Assembly (NCBI RefSeq): GCF_005484805.1
Contig: NZ_CP039432.1
Coordinates: 4,774,001 to 4,838,000 of the forward strand
Direction of reading: 5' to 3'
Source: Rhodococcus sp. SGAir0479
GTDB lineage: Bacteria > Actinomycetota > Actinomycetes > Mycobacteriales > Mycobacteriaceae
Length of the DNA: 64,000 bases
Part shown: piece after piece, positions 19,518 through 29,899 of the stretch
Position numbering within the stretch: position 1 is the first letter of the stretch
Layout: each line of letters opens with the position of its first letter
Position numbers and translations under genes: made by a program
Notes under the pieces: generated by a model
What the model was told of the DNA's origin: nothing
Seen by the model: only the letters and a program-made list of their open reading frames with translations
Database searches by the model: none

Positions 19518-20428
19518 GCGGTTTGCTTGACGGCCGAGTCGTCATCATCACCGGCGCCGGCCGTGGAATCGGTCGCGCCCACGCGCTGGCCTTCGCGGCC
19601 GAGGGCGCCAAGGTCGTCGTCAACGACATCGGTGTCGGCGGCGACGGCTCCACCACCGGCGAGACCCCTGCCGAGCAGGTTGTGTCCGAGATCAAGGCCG
19701 CCGGCGGCGAGGCCGTCACCAACGGAGACGACGTCGCGTCGTGGGAGGGTGCCCAGAACCTGATCCAGACGGCGCTGGACAACTTCGGCCGCCTGGACGT
19801 CCTGGTCAACAACGCCGGCTTCCTGCGTGACCGCATGCTCGTCGGCATGAGCGAGGAAGAGTGGGACGCGGTCATCCGCGTGCACCTCAAGGGCCATTTC
19901 GCCCCGCTGCGCCACGCCGCCGCGTACTGGCGTGCCGAGTCCAAGGCCGGACGTCCGGTGGATGCCCGCATCATCAACACCAGCTCGGGCGCGGGCCTGC
20001 AGGGCTCCATCGGCCAGGGCAACTACGCTGCGGCCAAGGCCGGTATCGCCGAGATGACCATCCAGGCCGCCGCGGAGCTGAAGAACTACGGCGTCTCCGT
20101 CAATGCGATCGCCCCCGCCGCCCGCACGCGCATGACCGTCGGCGCCGGCGGCGCCATGGCCGAGGCGATGGCCGCCCCGGAGGAGGGCTTCGACGCGATG
20201 GCGCCGGAGAACATCTCCCCGCTGGTCGTGTGGCTGGGCTCCGCGGAGTCGAAGGACGTCACCGGACGCGTCTTCGAGGTCGAGGGCGGCAAGATCACCG
20301 TCGCCGAGGGCTGGCGCCACGGCCCCACCCAGGACAAGGGCGACCGCTGGGATCCCAAGGAACTGGGCCCGGTCGTCGCCGACCTGCTGTCCAAGGCCGA
20401 GACCCCGACCCCGGTCTACGGCGCGTAG
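19514..20428 (+). CDS. Short-chain dehydrogenase, Rv3548c-like
   Basis: A 304-residue SDR related to the HSD17B4-type hydroxyacyl-CoA dehydrogenase branch: VVIITGAGRGIGRAHALAFA, VNNAGFLRDRMLVGMSEEEW, INTSSGAGLQG and NYAAAKAGIAEMT. The N-D-x-G-V-G-G-D-G insertion after the second strand is typical of this branch, as in Hsd4A at 44329. It is coupled to the preceding SDR by a GTGA overlap. A beta-hydroxyacyl-CoA dehydrogenase role before FadA6 thiolysis is plausible but inferred. Confidence 0.85.
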   Translation: MSGLLDGRVVIITGAGRGIGRAHALAFAAEGAKVVVNDIGVGGDGSTTGETPAEQVVSEIKAAGGEAVTNGDDVASWEGAQNLIQTALDNFGRLDVLVNNAGFLRDRMLVGMSEEEWDAVIRVHLKGHFAPLRHAAAYWRAESKAGRPVDARIINTSSGAGLQGSIGQGNYAAAKAGIAEMTIQAAAELKNYGVSVNAIAPAARTRMTVGAGGAMAEAMAAPEEGFDAMAPENISPLVVWLGSAESKDVTGRVFEVEGGKITVAEGWRHGPTQDKGDRWDPKELGPVVADLLSKAETPTPVYGA

Positions 20429-20438
20429 GCGGCCCCCA

Positions 20439-20486
20439 GCCCGTGCGCCTTTCCGGTAGCTGGAGCTACCGAAAAGGCGCACGGGC
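20439..20486. terminator. Long palindrome, copy 1 (terminator-like dispersed repeat)
   Basis: A 22-bp stem with one mismatch (20439-20460 with 20465-20486) and a TGGA loop, starting 10 bp after the SDR stop. Its arms share CCCGTGCG...TTCCGGTAG with a second palindrome at 24515-24562, so this is a repeated element and not just a local terminator. Confidence 0.85.
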
Positions 20487-20584
20487 AGCTTGCTGCTCTG
20501 GCCGAGATCGCCGCGGGACGCTACGCTTGCGACGATGACTACCTACTCTGATCAAAGATTGGGGGCCCAGTTCACACACGGTGA

Positions 20585-21961
20585 GTGCTGATGCACCCTC
20601 CGACCGTGAGCGGGATAGAACCCCGACTGTCCTTCTGGCTGCGCGCGCGAGAGTTCGCTGTGCCGCCCTCCATGATCGAGACCGCCACCGCCCGCCGTCG
20701 TGTCGGCGACTGGTTCGGCGCTTGTGCCGCAGCAGGTTTCGATGCCGAAATCGATCTGCACGCCCTCGCCCGTGAACACGGCCGCGCCGTCGCGACGCGG
20801 GTCCTGGCCGACCTGCGACATCTGGCGCCCGACCTGCTGCGATGGCACCTACCGCGGGTGGCACCCGACGGGCTCCTGCGCCCCGGGCTGACCGTCGCAC
20901 TGGCTCGGTACGGACCGATTCGGCACCGAAGACGTTGTGCCGAGAACGATTCGGTGTACCTCGTGGCCCGCACCGCCCCGGCCTGGGCCGACGCCGGGCA
21001 GCGGATCGTGCTGACTCTGTGGGACGGCTCCGGCGCCTCCCGGCAATCCCACCCGCATTTCCGGCCCAACCGGCGTTACCGGTTGGACCTCCATCGACAC
21101 CTGTGGGATGCGCGCCGATGCGGTGATCTGCGAAGGCGTTGCGGCGCATCGCAATCGGCAGGAGATGCCGGGTTCGACCCGGCTCTCACGGAAGTCGTGC
21201 CGGACGGCTGCGCCGTCGACCGGTGGGCGGCCGAAATCGGTATCCTGCTGCGCGCGGACGGGCTTCGCGACGGACCGGTGCGGGTGCGGTGCGGGAGTTC
21301 CGCCGACCTGGTGGTGGAACCGGCCGCGGGCATCGACATGGCCGGATTGCGGCTCGTGGACGACTACCCGCGGGGACGACTCGCTGCCCTCCCGGTGCTT
21401 CCCGATGCAGCGATCCGCGTGCCGCCCGATCTCGAGTTGCTCAGATCGGGAGCGATCACCGCCGACCGGTTGCACCCGCTGGTCGCCGCGGCCCTGGAGC
21501 CGGGGTGGGAGCCGCCGCTCGGAACCCGAACACCGCGCCCGGAGAAGCGCATTCATCTGGTGGACTGCCGCGGGGAGCGACACCGGATCGGACTGTCCGA
21601 CGGTGCCCTGACCGCTCTCGATCACGACCCCGCCGAGATCCGGCGCGAGGAACTGCTCGTCGCGCTGGGCGGAACACCGCTCCCGTGCCTGCAGGCCATC
21701 GACCGGGCCCACCGCCGTCCCGACTGTCTACCCGGCGTCCGCGAACGCCTGGACCACGGAGACACCGCGGGCGCGCTCGCAGTCGTCGAAGAACTTCTCG
21801 GCCCGGACGCCGTCCTCCGTGACGGACCGTTGCTGGACGAACTCCGGGCGTGCGCCGATCGTCACGACACGTACGACCGATTCCGTTCCACGCCACCGGA
21901 GGCACCGCCCGCATCGCGTCCCCGACGCGGCCGACGGTCGCGCGGCGCCCTGTCCAGCTGA
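20585..21961 (+). CDS. Uncharacterised protein, first gene of a MoxR-VWA trio
   Basis: 458 residues, Arg-rich, with no recognised domain, no signal peptide and no transmembrane segment. Visible blocks are PRLSFWLRAREFAVPPSMIE, a beta-rich middle with VRVRCGSSADLVVEPAAGID, and a C-terminal part KRIHLVDCRGERHRIGLSDG followed by helices and a basic tail. A GTG at 20585 or an ATG two codons later may be the start; no strong ribosome-binding site is seen. The same-strand arrangement with the ATPase and VWA genes suggests it is the third partner or substrate adaptor of that system. Confidence 0.7.
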   Translation: MLMHPPTVSGIEPRLSFWLRAREFAVPPSMIETATARRRVGDWFGACAAAGFDAEIDLHALAREHGRAVATRVLADLRHLAPDLLRWHLPRVAPDGLLRPGLTVALARYGPIRHRRRCAENDSVYLVARTAPAWADAGQRIVLTLWDGSGASRQSHPHFRPNRRYRLDLHRHLWDARRCGDLRRRCGASQSAGDAGFDPALTEVVPDGCAVDRWAAEIGILLRADGLRDGPVRVRCGSSADLVVEPAAGIDMAGLRLVDDYPRGRLAALPVLPDAAIRVPPDLELLRSGAITADRLHPLVAAALEPGWEPPLGTRTPRPEKRIHLVDCRGERHRIGLSDGALTALDHDPAEIRREELLVALGGTPLPCLQAIDRAHRRPDCLPGVRERLDHGDTAGALAVVEELLGPDAVLRDGPLLDELRACADRHDTYDRFRSTPPEAPPASRPRRGRRSRGALSS

Positions 21962-22044
21962 TCTCGCTATCTCCGAACAATCTGTCGCGCAGCGTGATCG
22001 AACGCCCGCGCGCTGTGACTCCTTCGACACCACAGGTGATGCAC

Positions 22045-23280
22045 ATGTCTTCCGCACTTCTTCCGCCCCCGTCCGCGACCGTCGAGCTCGACAGCGCCGC
22101 CGCGCTCTCGGCGTTGCTGGACACGGTCGACTCCGAACCCCGCCCCGACGACCAGTTGGACGCGCTCACCCTCGCCGTGGCCGCGGACCTGCCGGTACTG
22201 CTGTGGGGTGAACCGGGCATCGGCAAGACCGCCGCCCTGACCCAGCTCGCCGAGGCTCTGGACCTGCCGCTGACCACCGTCATCGCAAGCGTGCACGAGC
22301 CGTCGGACTTCTCGGGTCTGCCCGTCCTCGGGGACGACCCGGCAACCCACGGGGTCCCGATGGCCCCGCCCGACTGGGCCGTCCGGCTCGTGCAGGCCGG
22401 TCGGGGACTGCTGTTCCTGGACGAACTGTCGACCGCGCCGCCCGCCGTGCAGGCGGCGCTGCTGCGGCTCGTCCTCGAGCGGAGAATCGGGTCCCTGAAA
22501 CTTCCGCCCGGGGTACGCATCGTCGCCGCCGCCAACCCGCCGTCGTCGGCAGCGGACGGTTGGGAACTGAGCGCACCGCTGGCCAACCGATTCGTGCACC
22601 TGCACTGGACGCACGATCACGAGGTGGTCGTCCGGGGTCTCGGTGGCACCTGGCCCCGCGCGACACTGCCTCGCCTCGACCCGGAGAAGTTCTCCTCCGC
22701 AGTGACATTCGCCCGCCGCGCGGTCTGCGAGCTGCTGACCGTTCGCCCCGCGCTGGTACACCGACTTCCCGGCAGCCAGACTCGCCGCGGCGGCGCCTGG
22801 CCGTCGCCGCGCAGCTGGGACATGACTGTCCGGCTGATCGCGTTCGCCACCGCCGCCTCGGCGTCGACCGACGTCCTGTCCCTGCTGGTGCGGGGCAGCG
22901 TCGGCGACGGCGCCGGTTTCGAGTTGCTGGCCGCCATCGACCGGATGGACCTCCCGGACCCGGAGACGCTGCTCGCCGACCCGGCGGCGGCAGACCTGCC
23001 CGAACGCGGCGACCTGCGTCAGGCCGTGCTCGACGCCGTCGTGGCCGCCGTCCGGCGGCAGCCGGAGAGGCGTCGCTGGGATGCCGCGTGGACGCTGCTG
23101 GTGGCCGCGGTGCGGACCGGACCGCCGGATCTCGTGGTCGTGCCGGCCACCACCCTGGCCACCTTGCGCCGGGACGACTGGGAGGTGCCGGCGGCCGTCG
23201 ATCGACTGACCGGTGTCGTGTCCGTGTCACAGGCGGCGGACCGGGCCGCCGACCGCGCCGGCGTGCAGGTGAAAAGATGA
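22045..23280 (+). CDS. MoxR-like AAA+ ATPase
   Basis: A 411-residue AAA+ protein: Walker A GEPGIGKTA (55-63), Walker B GLLFLDELS (121-129) and sensor 1 IVAAANPP. The VHEPSDFSGLPVLGDD segment between them is typical of MoxR proteins, chaperone-like ATPases that work with VWA-domain partners. An ATG at 22039 is an alternative start. Its stop overlaps the ATG of the VWA gene (ATGA), so ATPase and VWA protein are translationally coupled. Confidence 0.87.
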   Translation: MSSALLPPPSATVELDSAAALSALLDTVDSEPRPDDQLDALTLAVAADLPVLLWGEPGIGKTAALTQLAEALDLPLTTVIASVHEPSDFSGLPVLGDDPATHGVPMAPPDWAVRLVQAGRGLLFLDELSTAPPAVQAALLRLVLERRIGSLKLPPGVRIVAAANPPSSAADGWELSAPLANRFVHLHWTHDHEVVVRGLGGTWPRATLPRLDPEKFSSAVTFARRAVCELLTVRPALVHRLPGSQTRRGGAWPSPRSWDMTVRLIAFATAASASTDVLSLLVRGSVGDGAGFELLAAIDRMDLPDPETLLADPAAADLPERGDLRQAVLDAVVAAVRRQPERRRWDAAWTLLVAAVRTGPPDLVVVPATTLATLRRDDWEVPAAVDRLTGVVSVSQAADRAADRAGVQVKR

Positions 23281-24503
23281 CCGCGGCGACCCCGCTCGAC
23301 CCGGAGAAGATCTATGCTGCGCGGTTGCACGCCGTCCGCGCCCGGCCCTATCTGGCGACTGCCCTGTACGCGCTGCACATCGTCGCGTCGCCGCGGGTAC
23401 CGACGATGAGTGTGGACCGGCACTGGCGTTGCTACGCCTCGCCGGCGTTCGTCGCCCAGCGGCCGGTGGAGGTCCTGGCCTCGCACCTGGTCCACGGGGT
23501 CTCGCACCTGCTGCGCGACCACCACGGCCGCAGCGATCGCTACGCCCGCGCCCACAAGCTGACCGGACCCGCGGAGCGGCTACGGATGAACCTCGCTGCC
23601 GACGCGGAGATCAACGACGACGCGTTCGGCGACGGATTGCCGTTACCCGACGACGCCGTGCTGCCCGCGACCCTCGGCTTGCCCGGCGACCAGCTCATGG
23701 AGGACTACCTGCGCCAGTTCCGTCTCGGCCCCCGCACCGACGGGCTGACGTGGCTCGACTGCGGCAGTGGCGCCGACGGTCTGTGTCGCGAGTGGGAACT
23801 CGGCCCCGCCGGCGCGAACGCGCTCACCGACCAGCAACGCGACGCAGTCCGGTTCCGGGTGGCGCAGAGCATCACCGGACGGCCCGGGCAGGCATCCCGC
23901 GGATGGCGGCGCTGGGCGCAGGAGACGCTGCACCCGGCGCAGCCGTGGCGAGCGCTGCTGGGCGCGGCGATCCGCTCCGCCACCTCCTCCTCCGGCACCG
24001 GCGAGAACTACACCTACCAGCGCCCGGCGCGGCGTTCGGCGGCCGTGCCCGGTGCGATCCTGCCGAGCCTGAGGCGCACGCCACCTCGGGTCAGCGTCGT
24101 CGTCGACACGTCGGGATCGGTCAGCGACACGGATCTGGGCAGCGCGCTGCTCGAGGTGGCGGCCATAACGCGCGCCGTGGGCGGGCGGCGTGACCTGGTG
24201 ACGGTGCTCTCGTGCGATGCGGCGGCCCGGGTCGTGCACCCGCTGTGTCGGGCCGAGGACATTCCGCTGTTCGGAGGCGGGGGCACCGACCTGCGTGCCG
24301 GGTTCGCCGCGGCAGTGCGCGGCCGACCCCGCCCCGACGTGGTGGTCGTCCTCACCGACGGGCAGACCCCGTGGCCGGTCGATCGACCCGGATGTCGAAC
24401 GGTGGTGGGCCTGTTCCCCCGGGTGGGTCCGCACCCTCGGCGGGACGACGAGTACGTCCCCGATCGGCCACCGGAGTGGGCTCGTGTGGTGCAGATCGGC
24501 TGA
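23277..24503 (+). CDS. VWA-like protein with degenerate metallopeptidase-like N-domain (DUF2201 type)
   Basis: 408 residues. The N-terminal domain has HLVHGVSHLLRDHH (about 70-83), a zinc-peptidase-like HxxxH in which the catalytic Glu of HExxH is Gly. The C-terminal VWA-like domain has the MIDAS sequence DTSGS (277-281), a downstream GGGGTDLRAGF and VVVLTDGQTPWP. This is the DUF2201 architecture found beside MoxR ATPases. With Glu absent, proteolysis is doubtful and metal-dependent binding more likely. The gene overlaps the ATPase gene by 4 bp, and a palindromic terminator follows. Confidence 0.85.
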   Translation: MTAATPLDPEKIYAARLHAVRARPYLATALYALHIVASPRVPTMSVDRHWRCYASPAFVAQRPVEVLASHLVHGVSHLLRDHHGRSDRYARAHKLTGPAERLRMNLAADAEINDDAFGDGLPLPDDAVLPATLGLPGDQLMEDYLRQFRLGPRTDGLTWLDCGSGADGLCREWELGPAGANALTDQQRDAVRFRVAQSITGRPGQASRGWRRWAQETLHPAQPWRALLGAAIRSATSSSGTGENYTYQRPARRSAAVPGAILPSLRRTPPRVSVVVDTSGSVSDTDLGSALLEVAAITRAVGGRRDLVTVLSCDAAARVVHPLCRAEDIPLFGGGGTDLRAGFAAAVRGRPRPDVVVVLTDGQTPWPVDRPGCRTVVGLFPRVGPHPRRDDEYVPDRPPEWARVVQIG

Positions 24504-24514
24504 GCGGCTCTGCC

Positions 24515-24562
24515 GCCCGTGCGTCGTTCCGGTAGTGGCGGCTACCGAAAGGGCGCACGGGC
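24515..24562. terminator. Long palindrome, copy 2 of the dispersed repeat
   Basis: A 21-bp stem with three mismatches (24515-24535 with 24542-24562) lies between the VWA gene and the convergent GNAT gene. It shares its outer CCCGTGCG/CGCACGGG and inner CCGGTAG/CTACCGAAA blocks with copy 1 at 20439-20486. Confidence 0.85.
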
Positions 24563-24571
24563 GCGAAGTGC

Positions 24572-25243
24572 CTAGGCCGGGGTGCGGACGATCAGCACAC
24601 TGCCGGGGAAGTAGGCGGCCAGCTCGCTGCGCGCCTGCTTCAGCGACGCGGTGCCGTAACCCTGCTTGCGGGCGTCCGGGGCCACCCAGATCGCGACGTC
24701 CACCTCGTTGCCGGTCTGCTCGCCGAAGACCAGGCCCACACTGTCCGGGGCGTCGCCGGTGGTGCACTCCGCGACGAACCACGCCGCCGACTCGTCGTCC
24801 ATGCGCTTCAGGCCGCCCTGACGCTCGCTCTCGACCCGGTCCGGGTCCCACGGCTCACCGTTGTCGTCGAACCGCTCGGTGCACCGCGCGCGGAACAGCT
24901 CGGAGTCGGCGTCCGAATCGGTGAAGGGGCGCAGGCGAACTCCCGCGCCCGTGCTGTACGGTCGCTGGTCGGGCAGCCACTGCAGCGTCGCGTCGAGGTC
25001 CTCCAGTTCGGTGCGAATGCGGTCGCGCTCGCGGGCCGTCAGCCGATCGAAACGCAGATTGAGCACGGCGTCCGCGCAGAACTCGGTGGTGTCGAGAAGC
25101 TCGCGTACCGCGGCGACAGCCGCCTCACGATCCTTGCTCTCGACGATGGCGTCCAACACCTCGTGGCGCCGGTCGAGCGCCTTCAACAGCGCCGAAGCGA
25201 TCTCACGCCGGTCGATCACCTGGTCGTGGTTCTTCACTGTCAT
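24572..25243 (-). CDS. Fusion of a GyrA C-gate-like helical segment to a GNAT acetyltransferase
   Basis: 223 residues. Residues about 10-90 align with the coiled C-gate region of DNA gyrase A: ALLKALDRRHEVLDAIVES and AVLNLRFDRLTARERDRI correspond to gyrase KALDALDEVIALI and AILDMQLRRLAALERQRI. Residues about 101-223 form a GNAT domain with the acetyl-CoA loop RKQGYGTASL. The DNA-breakage tyrosine domain of GyrA is absent, so no topoisomerase activity is expected. AGGAGG precedes the ATG at 25241-25243; a longer frame to 25306 lacks a comparable site. Substrate is unknown. Confidence 0.8.
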   Translation of the reverse strand: MTVKNHDQVIDRREIASALLKALDRRHEVLDAIVESKDREAAVAAVRELLDTTEFCADAVLNLRFDRLTARERDRIRTELEDLDATLQWLPDQRPYSTGAGVRLRPFTDSDADSELFRARCTERFDDNGEPWDPDRVESERQGGLKRMDDESAAWFVAECTTGDAPDSVGLVFGEQTGNEVDVAIWVAPDARKQGYGTASLKQARSELAAYFPGSVLIVRTPA

Positions 25244-25343
25244 GTCGCGACATTCCTCCTCGAGAACCGGGTACCCGGCGCCGATGTGCCGGGCCTGGAC
25301 GTCCATTATTCCCGCCCGAGCCCGGCTGGGGGAGTGCCGCGCG

Positions 25344-27105
<1,762 letters not shown>

Positions 27106-27115
27106 TCAATGCATA

Positions 27116-27129
27116 TAGAACGTGTTCCA
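27116..27129. promoter_or_regulatory. KstR operator for cyp125
   Basis: TAGAACGTGTTCCA matches the KstR consensus. It lies 38 bp upstream of the cyp125 start and is separate from the fadA5 box, so each divergent promoter has its own site. Confidence 0.9.
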
Positions 27130-27167
27130 CATCACTTCGCGCCTGGTCGCGAGGGCAGGAGACAGCA

Positions 27168-28421
27168 GTGGCGCAGCCCAACATTCCCGCAGGGTTCGAC
27201 TTTACGGATCCCGACATCTACGCGCACCGACTCCCGGTCGAAGAGCTTGCCGAGGTTCGCAAGACGCAGCCGGTGTACTGGGTCGATCAGCCCGACGGAG
27301 TCGGCGGTTTCAACGACGGTGGCTACTGGTTGGTGACCCGCCACGAGGACATCCGCGACGTCTCGATGCGCAGCGACGTGTTCTCGACGTGGGAGAACAC
27401 CGCCATCCCGCGTTTCGCCGACGACATGGAGCGCCAGCAGATCGAACTGCAGCGTTTCGTGCTGCTGAACAAGGATGCGCCGGAGCACACCAAGCTTCGC
27501 AAGCTCGTCGCGCGCGGCTTCACGCCCCGCGCCATCAACGGGCTCAAGGCCGAACTGCGCGACCGCGCCGAGGCCATCGCCAAGGCCGCCGCTGCGGAGG
27601 GTAGCGGCGACTTCGTCACCCAGGTGGCCGCAGAGCTGCCGTTGCAGGCCATCGCCGAGCTCATCGGTGTGCCGCAGGAGGACCGGCGCAAGGTCTTCGA
27701 GTGGTCCAACCAGATGACGTCGTACGACGATCCCGAGTTCGCCGACATCGATCCGGCTGCCGCATCCATGGAGATCCTCGGGTACGCGTACCAGATGGCC
27801 GAGGATCGCAAGAAGAACCCGACGAGCGACATCGTCACGACGCTCATCGAGGCCGACGTCGACGGTGACGTGCTCAGCCCGGAGGAGTTCGGCTTCTTCG
27901 TCATCGTGCTCGCCGTGGCCGGCAACGAGACCACGCGCAACGCGACCACGCACGGCATGAAGGCCTTCATGGACAACCCCGAGCAGTGGGAGCTGTTCAA
28001 GAAGGAGCGTCCGAAGACGGCGGCGGACGAGATCATCCGCTGGGCCACCCCGGTCGCATCGTTCCAGCGGACCGCGCTCGCGGACACCGAGATCGGTGGT
28101 GTGCAGATCAAGAAGGGCCAGCGCGTGGTGATGAGCTACGTGTCGGCGAACTTCGACGAAGAGGTGTTCGAGGAGCCGCACAAGTTCGACATCACGCGGA
28201 ATCCCAACCCGCACCTGTCGTTCGGCGGTACCGGCGCCCACTACTGCCTCGGCGCCAACCTGGCGCGCATGGAGATCGACCTGATCTTCAACGCGATCGC
28301 CGATTTCCTGCCGGACATCACCGAGGCCGGCGACACCCGCCGTCTGCGCTCCGGTTGGCTCAACGGCATCAAGGAGTACCAGGTCGATTACAAGACCTCC
28401 GGCTGCCCGGTCGAACACTAG
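27168..28421 (+). CDS. cyp125: CYP125, steroid C26/C27 monooxygenase
   Basis: A 417-residue P450 with near-collinear identity to M. tuberculosis CYP125A1: PAGFDFTDPDIYAHRLPVEE, I-helix LAVAGNETTRN and heme loop FGGTGAHYCLGANLAR (Cys360). It oxidises the terminal methyl of cholest-4-en-3-one to the acid, starting side-chain breakdown. AGGAG lies 13 bp upstream of the start. A clear hairpin terminator follows. Electron partners are not encoded next to it; the ferredoxin at 44023 is a candidate. Confidence 0.95.
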   Translation: MAQPNIPAGFDFTDPDIYAHRLPVEELAEVRKTQPVYWVDQPDGVGGFNDGGYWLVTRHEDIRDVSMRSDVFSTWENTAIPRFADDMERQQIELQRFVLLNKDAPEHTKLRKLVARGFTPRAINGLKAELRDRAEAIAKAAAAEGSGDFVTQVAAELPLQAIAELIGVPQEDRRKVFEWSNQMTSYDDPEFADIDPAAASMEILGYAYQMAEDRKKNPTSDIVTTLIEADVDGDVLSPEEFGFFVIVLAVAGNETTRNATTHGMKAFMDNPEQWELFKKERPKTAADEIIRWATPVASFQRTALADTEIGGVQIKKGQRVVMSYVSANFDEEVFEEPHKFDITRNPNPHLSFGGTGAHYCLGANLARMEIDLIFNAIADFLPDITEAGDTRRLRSGWLNGIKEYQVDYKTSGCPVEH

Positions 28422-28440
28422 GCGTCCATCCGACACAGAC

Positions 28441-28485
28441 GCGGTAGCGTCGGCGAGTTCCCTCATCCCTCGCCGGCGCTACCGC
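28441..28485 (+). terminator. Terminator after cyp125
   Basis: A 16-bp stem (28441-28456 with 28470-28485), with a single T-G pair inside, is followed by TTTGT on the plus strand, 20 bp after the cyp125 stop. Confidence 0.85.
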
Positions 28486-28543
28486 TTTGTCGTCTCCGCA
28501 CAAGGCTTCATCGGCGCCGGAAGATGCCCGCCCACAACGACAG

Positions 28544-28574
28544 CGGGGCGGTCACCGACTCGGTGACCGCCCCG
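28544..28574 (-). terminator. Terminator of the minus-strand ltp operon
   Basis: A perfect inverted repeat, CGGGGCGGTCACC with its complement around a 5-nt loop, lies 19 bp past the stop of the SnoaL-like gene. Confidence 0.8.
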
Positions 28575-28592
28575 CGGACGTGTTCGAGAAAC

Positions 28593-29012
28593 TCAGACCT
28601 TCTTCAACGTCTTCATCGCCCGCTCGACCTCCCAGAACGCGCGCAGCGACTTCAGCTTGCCGGCCGCATCGACGCGGTAGACGAACACGCCTTCGGCGTC
28701 GATCTGGTTGCCGGCGACGACCGTTCGGATCGTGCCGATGTTGACGTTCTCGTCGCCGCACACCAGCGAATCGTTCACGATGAACTCGAGCGAGTCGGTG
28801 TTCGCGATCGTCATGTCGTAGAACTTCGAGATGGCCTCGCGGCCGTGGTGGCCCTTGCCCTCGGGATCGAAGCCCGAGGGGCCGACCGGGTCCTCGACCC
28901 AGCCGTCTTCGGCGAACAGATCGAGCCACTCCTCCTTGCGCTTTCCACTCGCGGCGGACTGCGACGCCTTCGCGGCGATGCGCGCAGGATGCTCGGTGTC
29001 GGTTGTCGTCAT
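28593..29012 (-). CDS. SnoaL/ketosteroid-isomerase-like NTF2-fold protein
   Basis: A 139-residue NTF2-fold protein: WLDLFAEDGWVEDPVGPSGF near the N-terminus (the acidic pocket region), an H-H-G-R-E-A-I-S-K-F-Y helix, and the sheet ending in LRAFWEVERA. The fold is shared by ketosteroid isomerases, SnoaL cyclases and many small-ligand proteins. It lies 9 bp downstream of the F420-type gene, last in the KstR-controlled ltp operon, so a role in isomerising or hydrating a sterol CoA intermediate is plausible but not shown. Confidence 0.8.
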   Translation of the reverse strand: MTTTDTEHPARIAAKASQSAASGKRKEEWLDLFAEDGWVEDPVGPSGFDPEGKGHHGREAISKFYDMTIANTDSLEFIVNDSLVCGDENVNIGTIRTVVAGNQIDAEGVFVYRVDAAGKLKSLRAFWEVERAMKTLKKV

Positions 29013-29021
29013 ACCGTACTC

Positions 29022-29885
29022 CTAGTGGATGTACTGATCGGCGAACTTGCGCAGCGAATCCTGCTTGGCCTCGAGAGGCGCGTCGAATCCGAGGCCGTCG
29101 AAGATCCACGGGACGACGATGCTGTCCGTGATTCCGGCCTCGGCCATCTCGGCGTAGCCATCCTTGCCGAACCGGTCGATGCACACCGCCTGGATCTCGA
29201 AAGGCAGTTCCGCGCGGCCGTATTCGGCACGGAGCTCGTCGAGGCGGGCCATCGTGGCGACCAGGTCGTCGAACTTCATCATCGCCGACGTCCAACCGTC
29301 GCCGATCCGGGCCGCGCGCTTGAGCGCGACCTCGGTATGGCCGCCGACGTAGAACGGCACCGGCTTGCTCGGTGCCGGACTCATCTGCAGGCGGTCGAAG
29401 TCGAAGAACTCACCGTGGAACTCGACCATGCCGCCGTCCAGCACGAGCTTGATGATCTCGATCATCTCGTCGACGCGGGCCCCGCGCTTCTTGTACGGCG
29501 CGCCACACCACTCGAATTCCTCCGGAGCCCAGCCGATTCCGACCCCGAAGCCGAACCGGTTCCCGGTCAGGTTGGCGACCGAACCGACCTGCCGAGCGAG
29601 CAGCAGGGGATTTCGTGAACCGAGCTTGAGTACGTTGGTGTAGAAGCCGATGGTGCTGGTGACAGCGCCCATCGCGGCCGCCGCGATCAGCGGGTCCACC
29701 CACGGGGTCTCGGCATTCCACATGCGCGAGCCGTCTGGGGTGTACGGGTAGTCCGCGGCGGCCGTCTCCATGAAGAACAGGGAGTCGGGCAGCGCGATGT
29801 TCGCGAAGCCAACCTCCTCTGCGGTCTGTGCCAGGGCGGTCAGCTGGTCCAGCGGGCTCATCGCGATGCCGACGGTGAACTTCAT
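29022..29885 (-). CDS. LLM-class F420-dependent oxidoreductase
   Basis: A 287-residue luciferase-like TIM-barrel protein: MKFTVGIAMSPLDQLTALAQ, ANIALPDSLFF, GNRFGFGVGIGWAPEEFEWC and PVPFYVGGHTEVALKRAARI. These proteins commonly bind F420 rather than FMN in actinobacteria. The ATG was chosen for an AGGAGAG just upstream and the conserved barrel start. It is 14 bp after ltp3 in the same operon. It is a second LLM enzyme beside the Rv3520c-like one at 33218, to which it is only distantly similar. Confidence 0.83.
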   Translation of the reverse strand: MKFTVGIAMSPLDQLTALAQTAEEVGFANIALPDSLFFMETAAADYPYTPDGSRMWNAETPWVDPLIAAAAMGAVTSTIGFYTNVLKLGSRNPLLLARQVGSVANLTGNRFGFGVGIGWAPEEFEWCGAPYKKRGARVDEMIEIIKLVLDGGMVEFHGEFFDFDRLQMSPAPSKPVPFYVGGHTEVALKRAARIGDGWTSAMMKFDDLVATMARLDELRAEYGRAELPFEIQAVCIDRFGKDGYAEMAEAGITDSIVVPWIFDGLGFDAPLEAKQDSLRKFADQYIH

Positions 29886-29899
29886 GGTGGGACCCTCTC

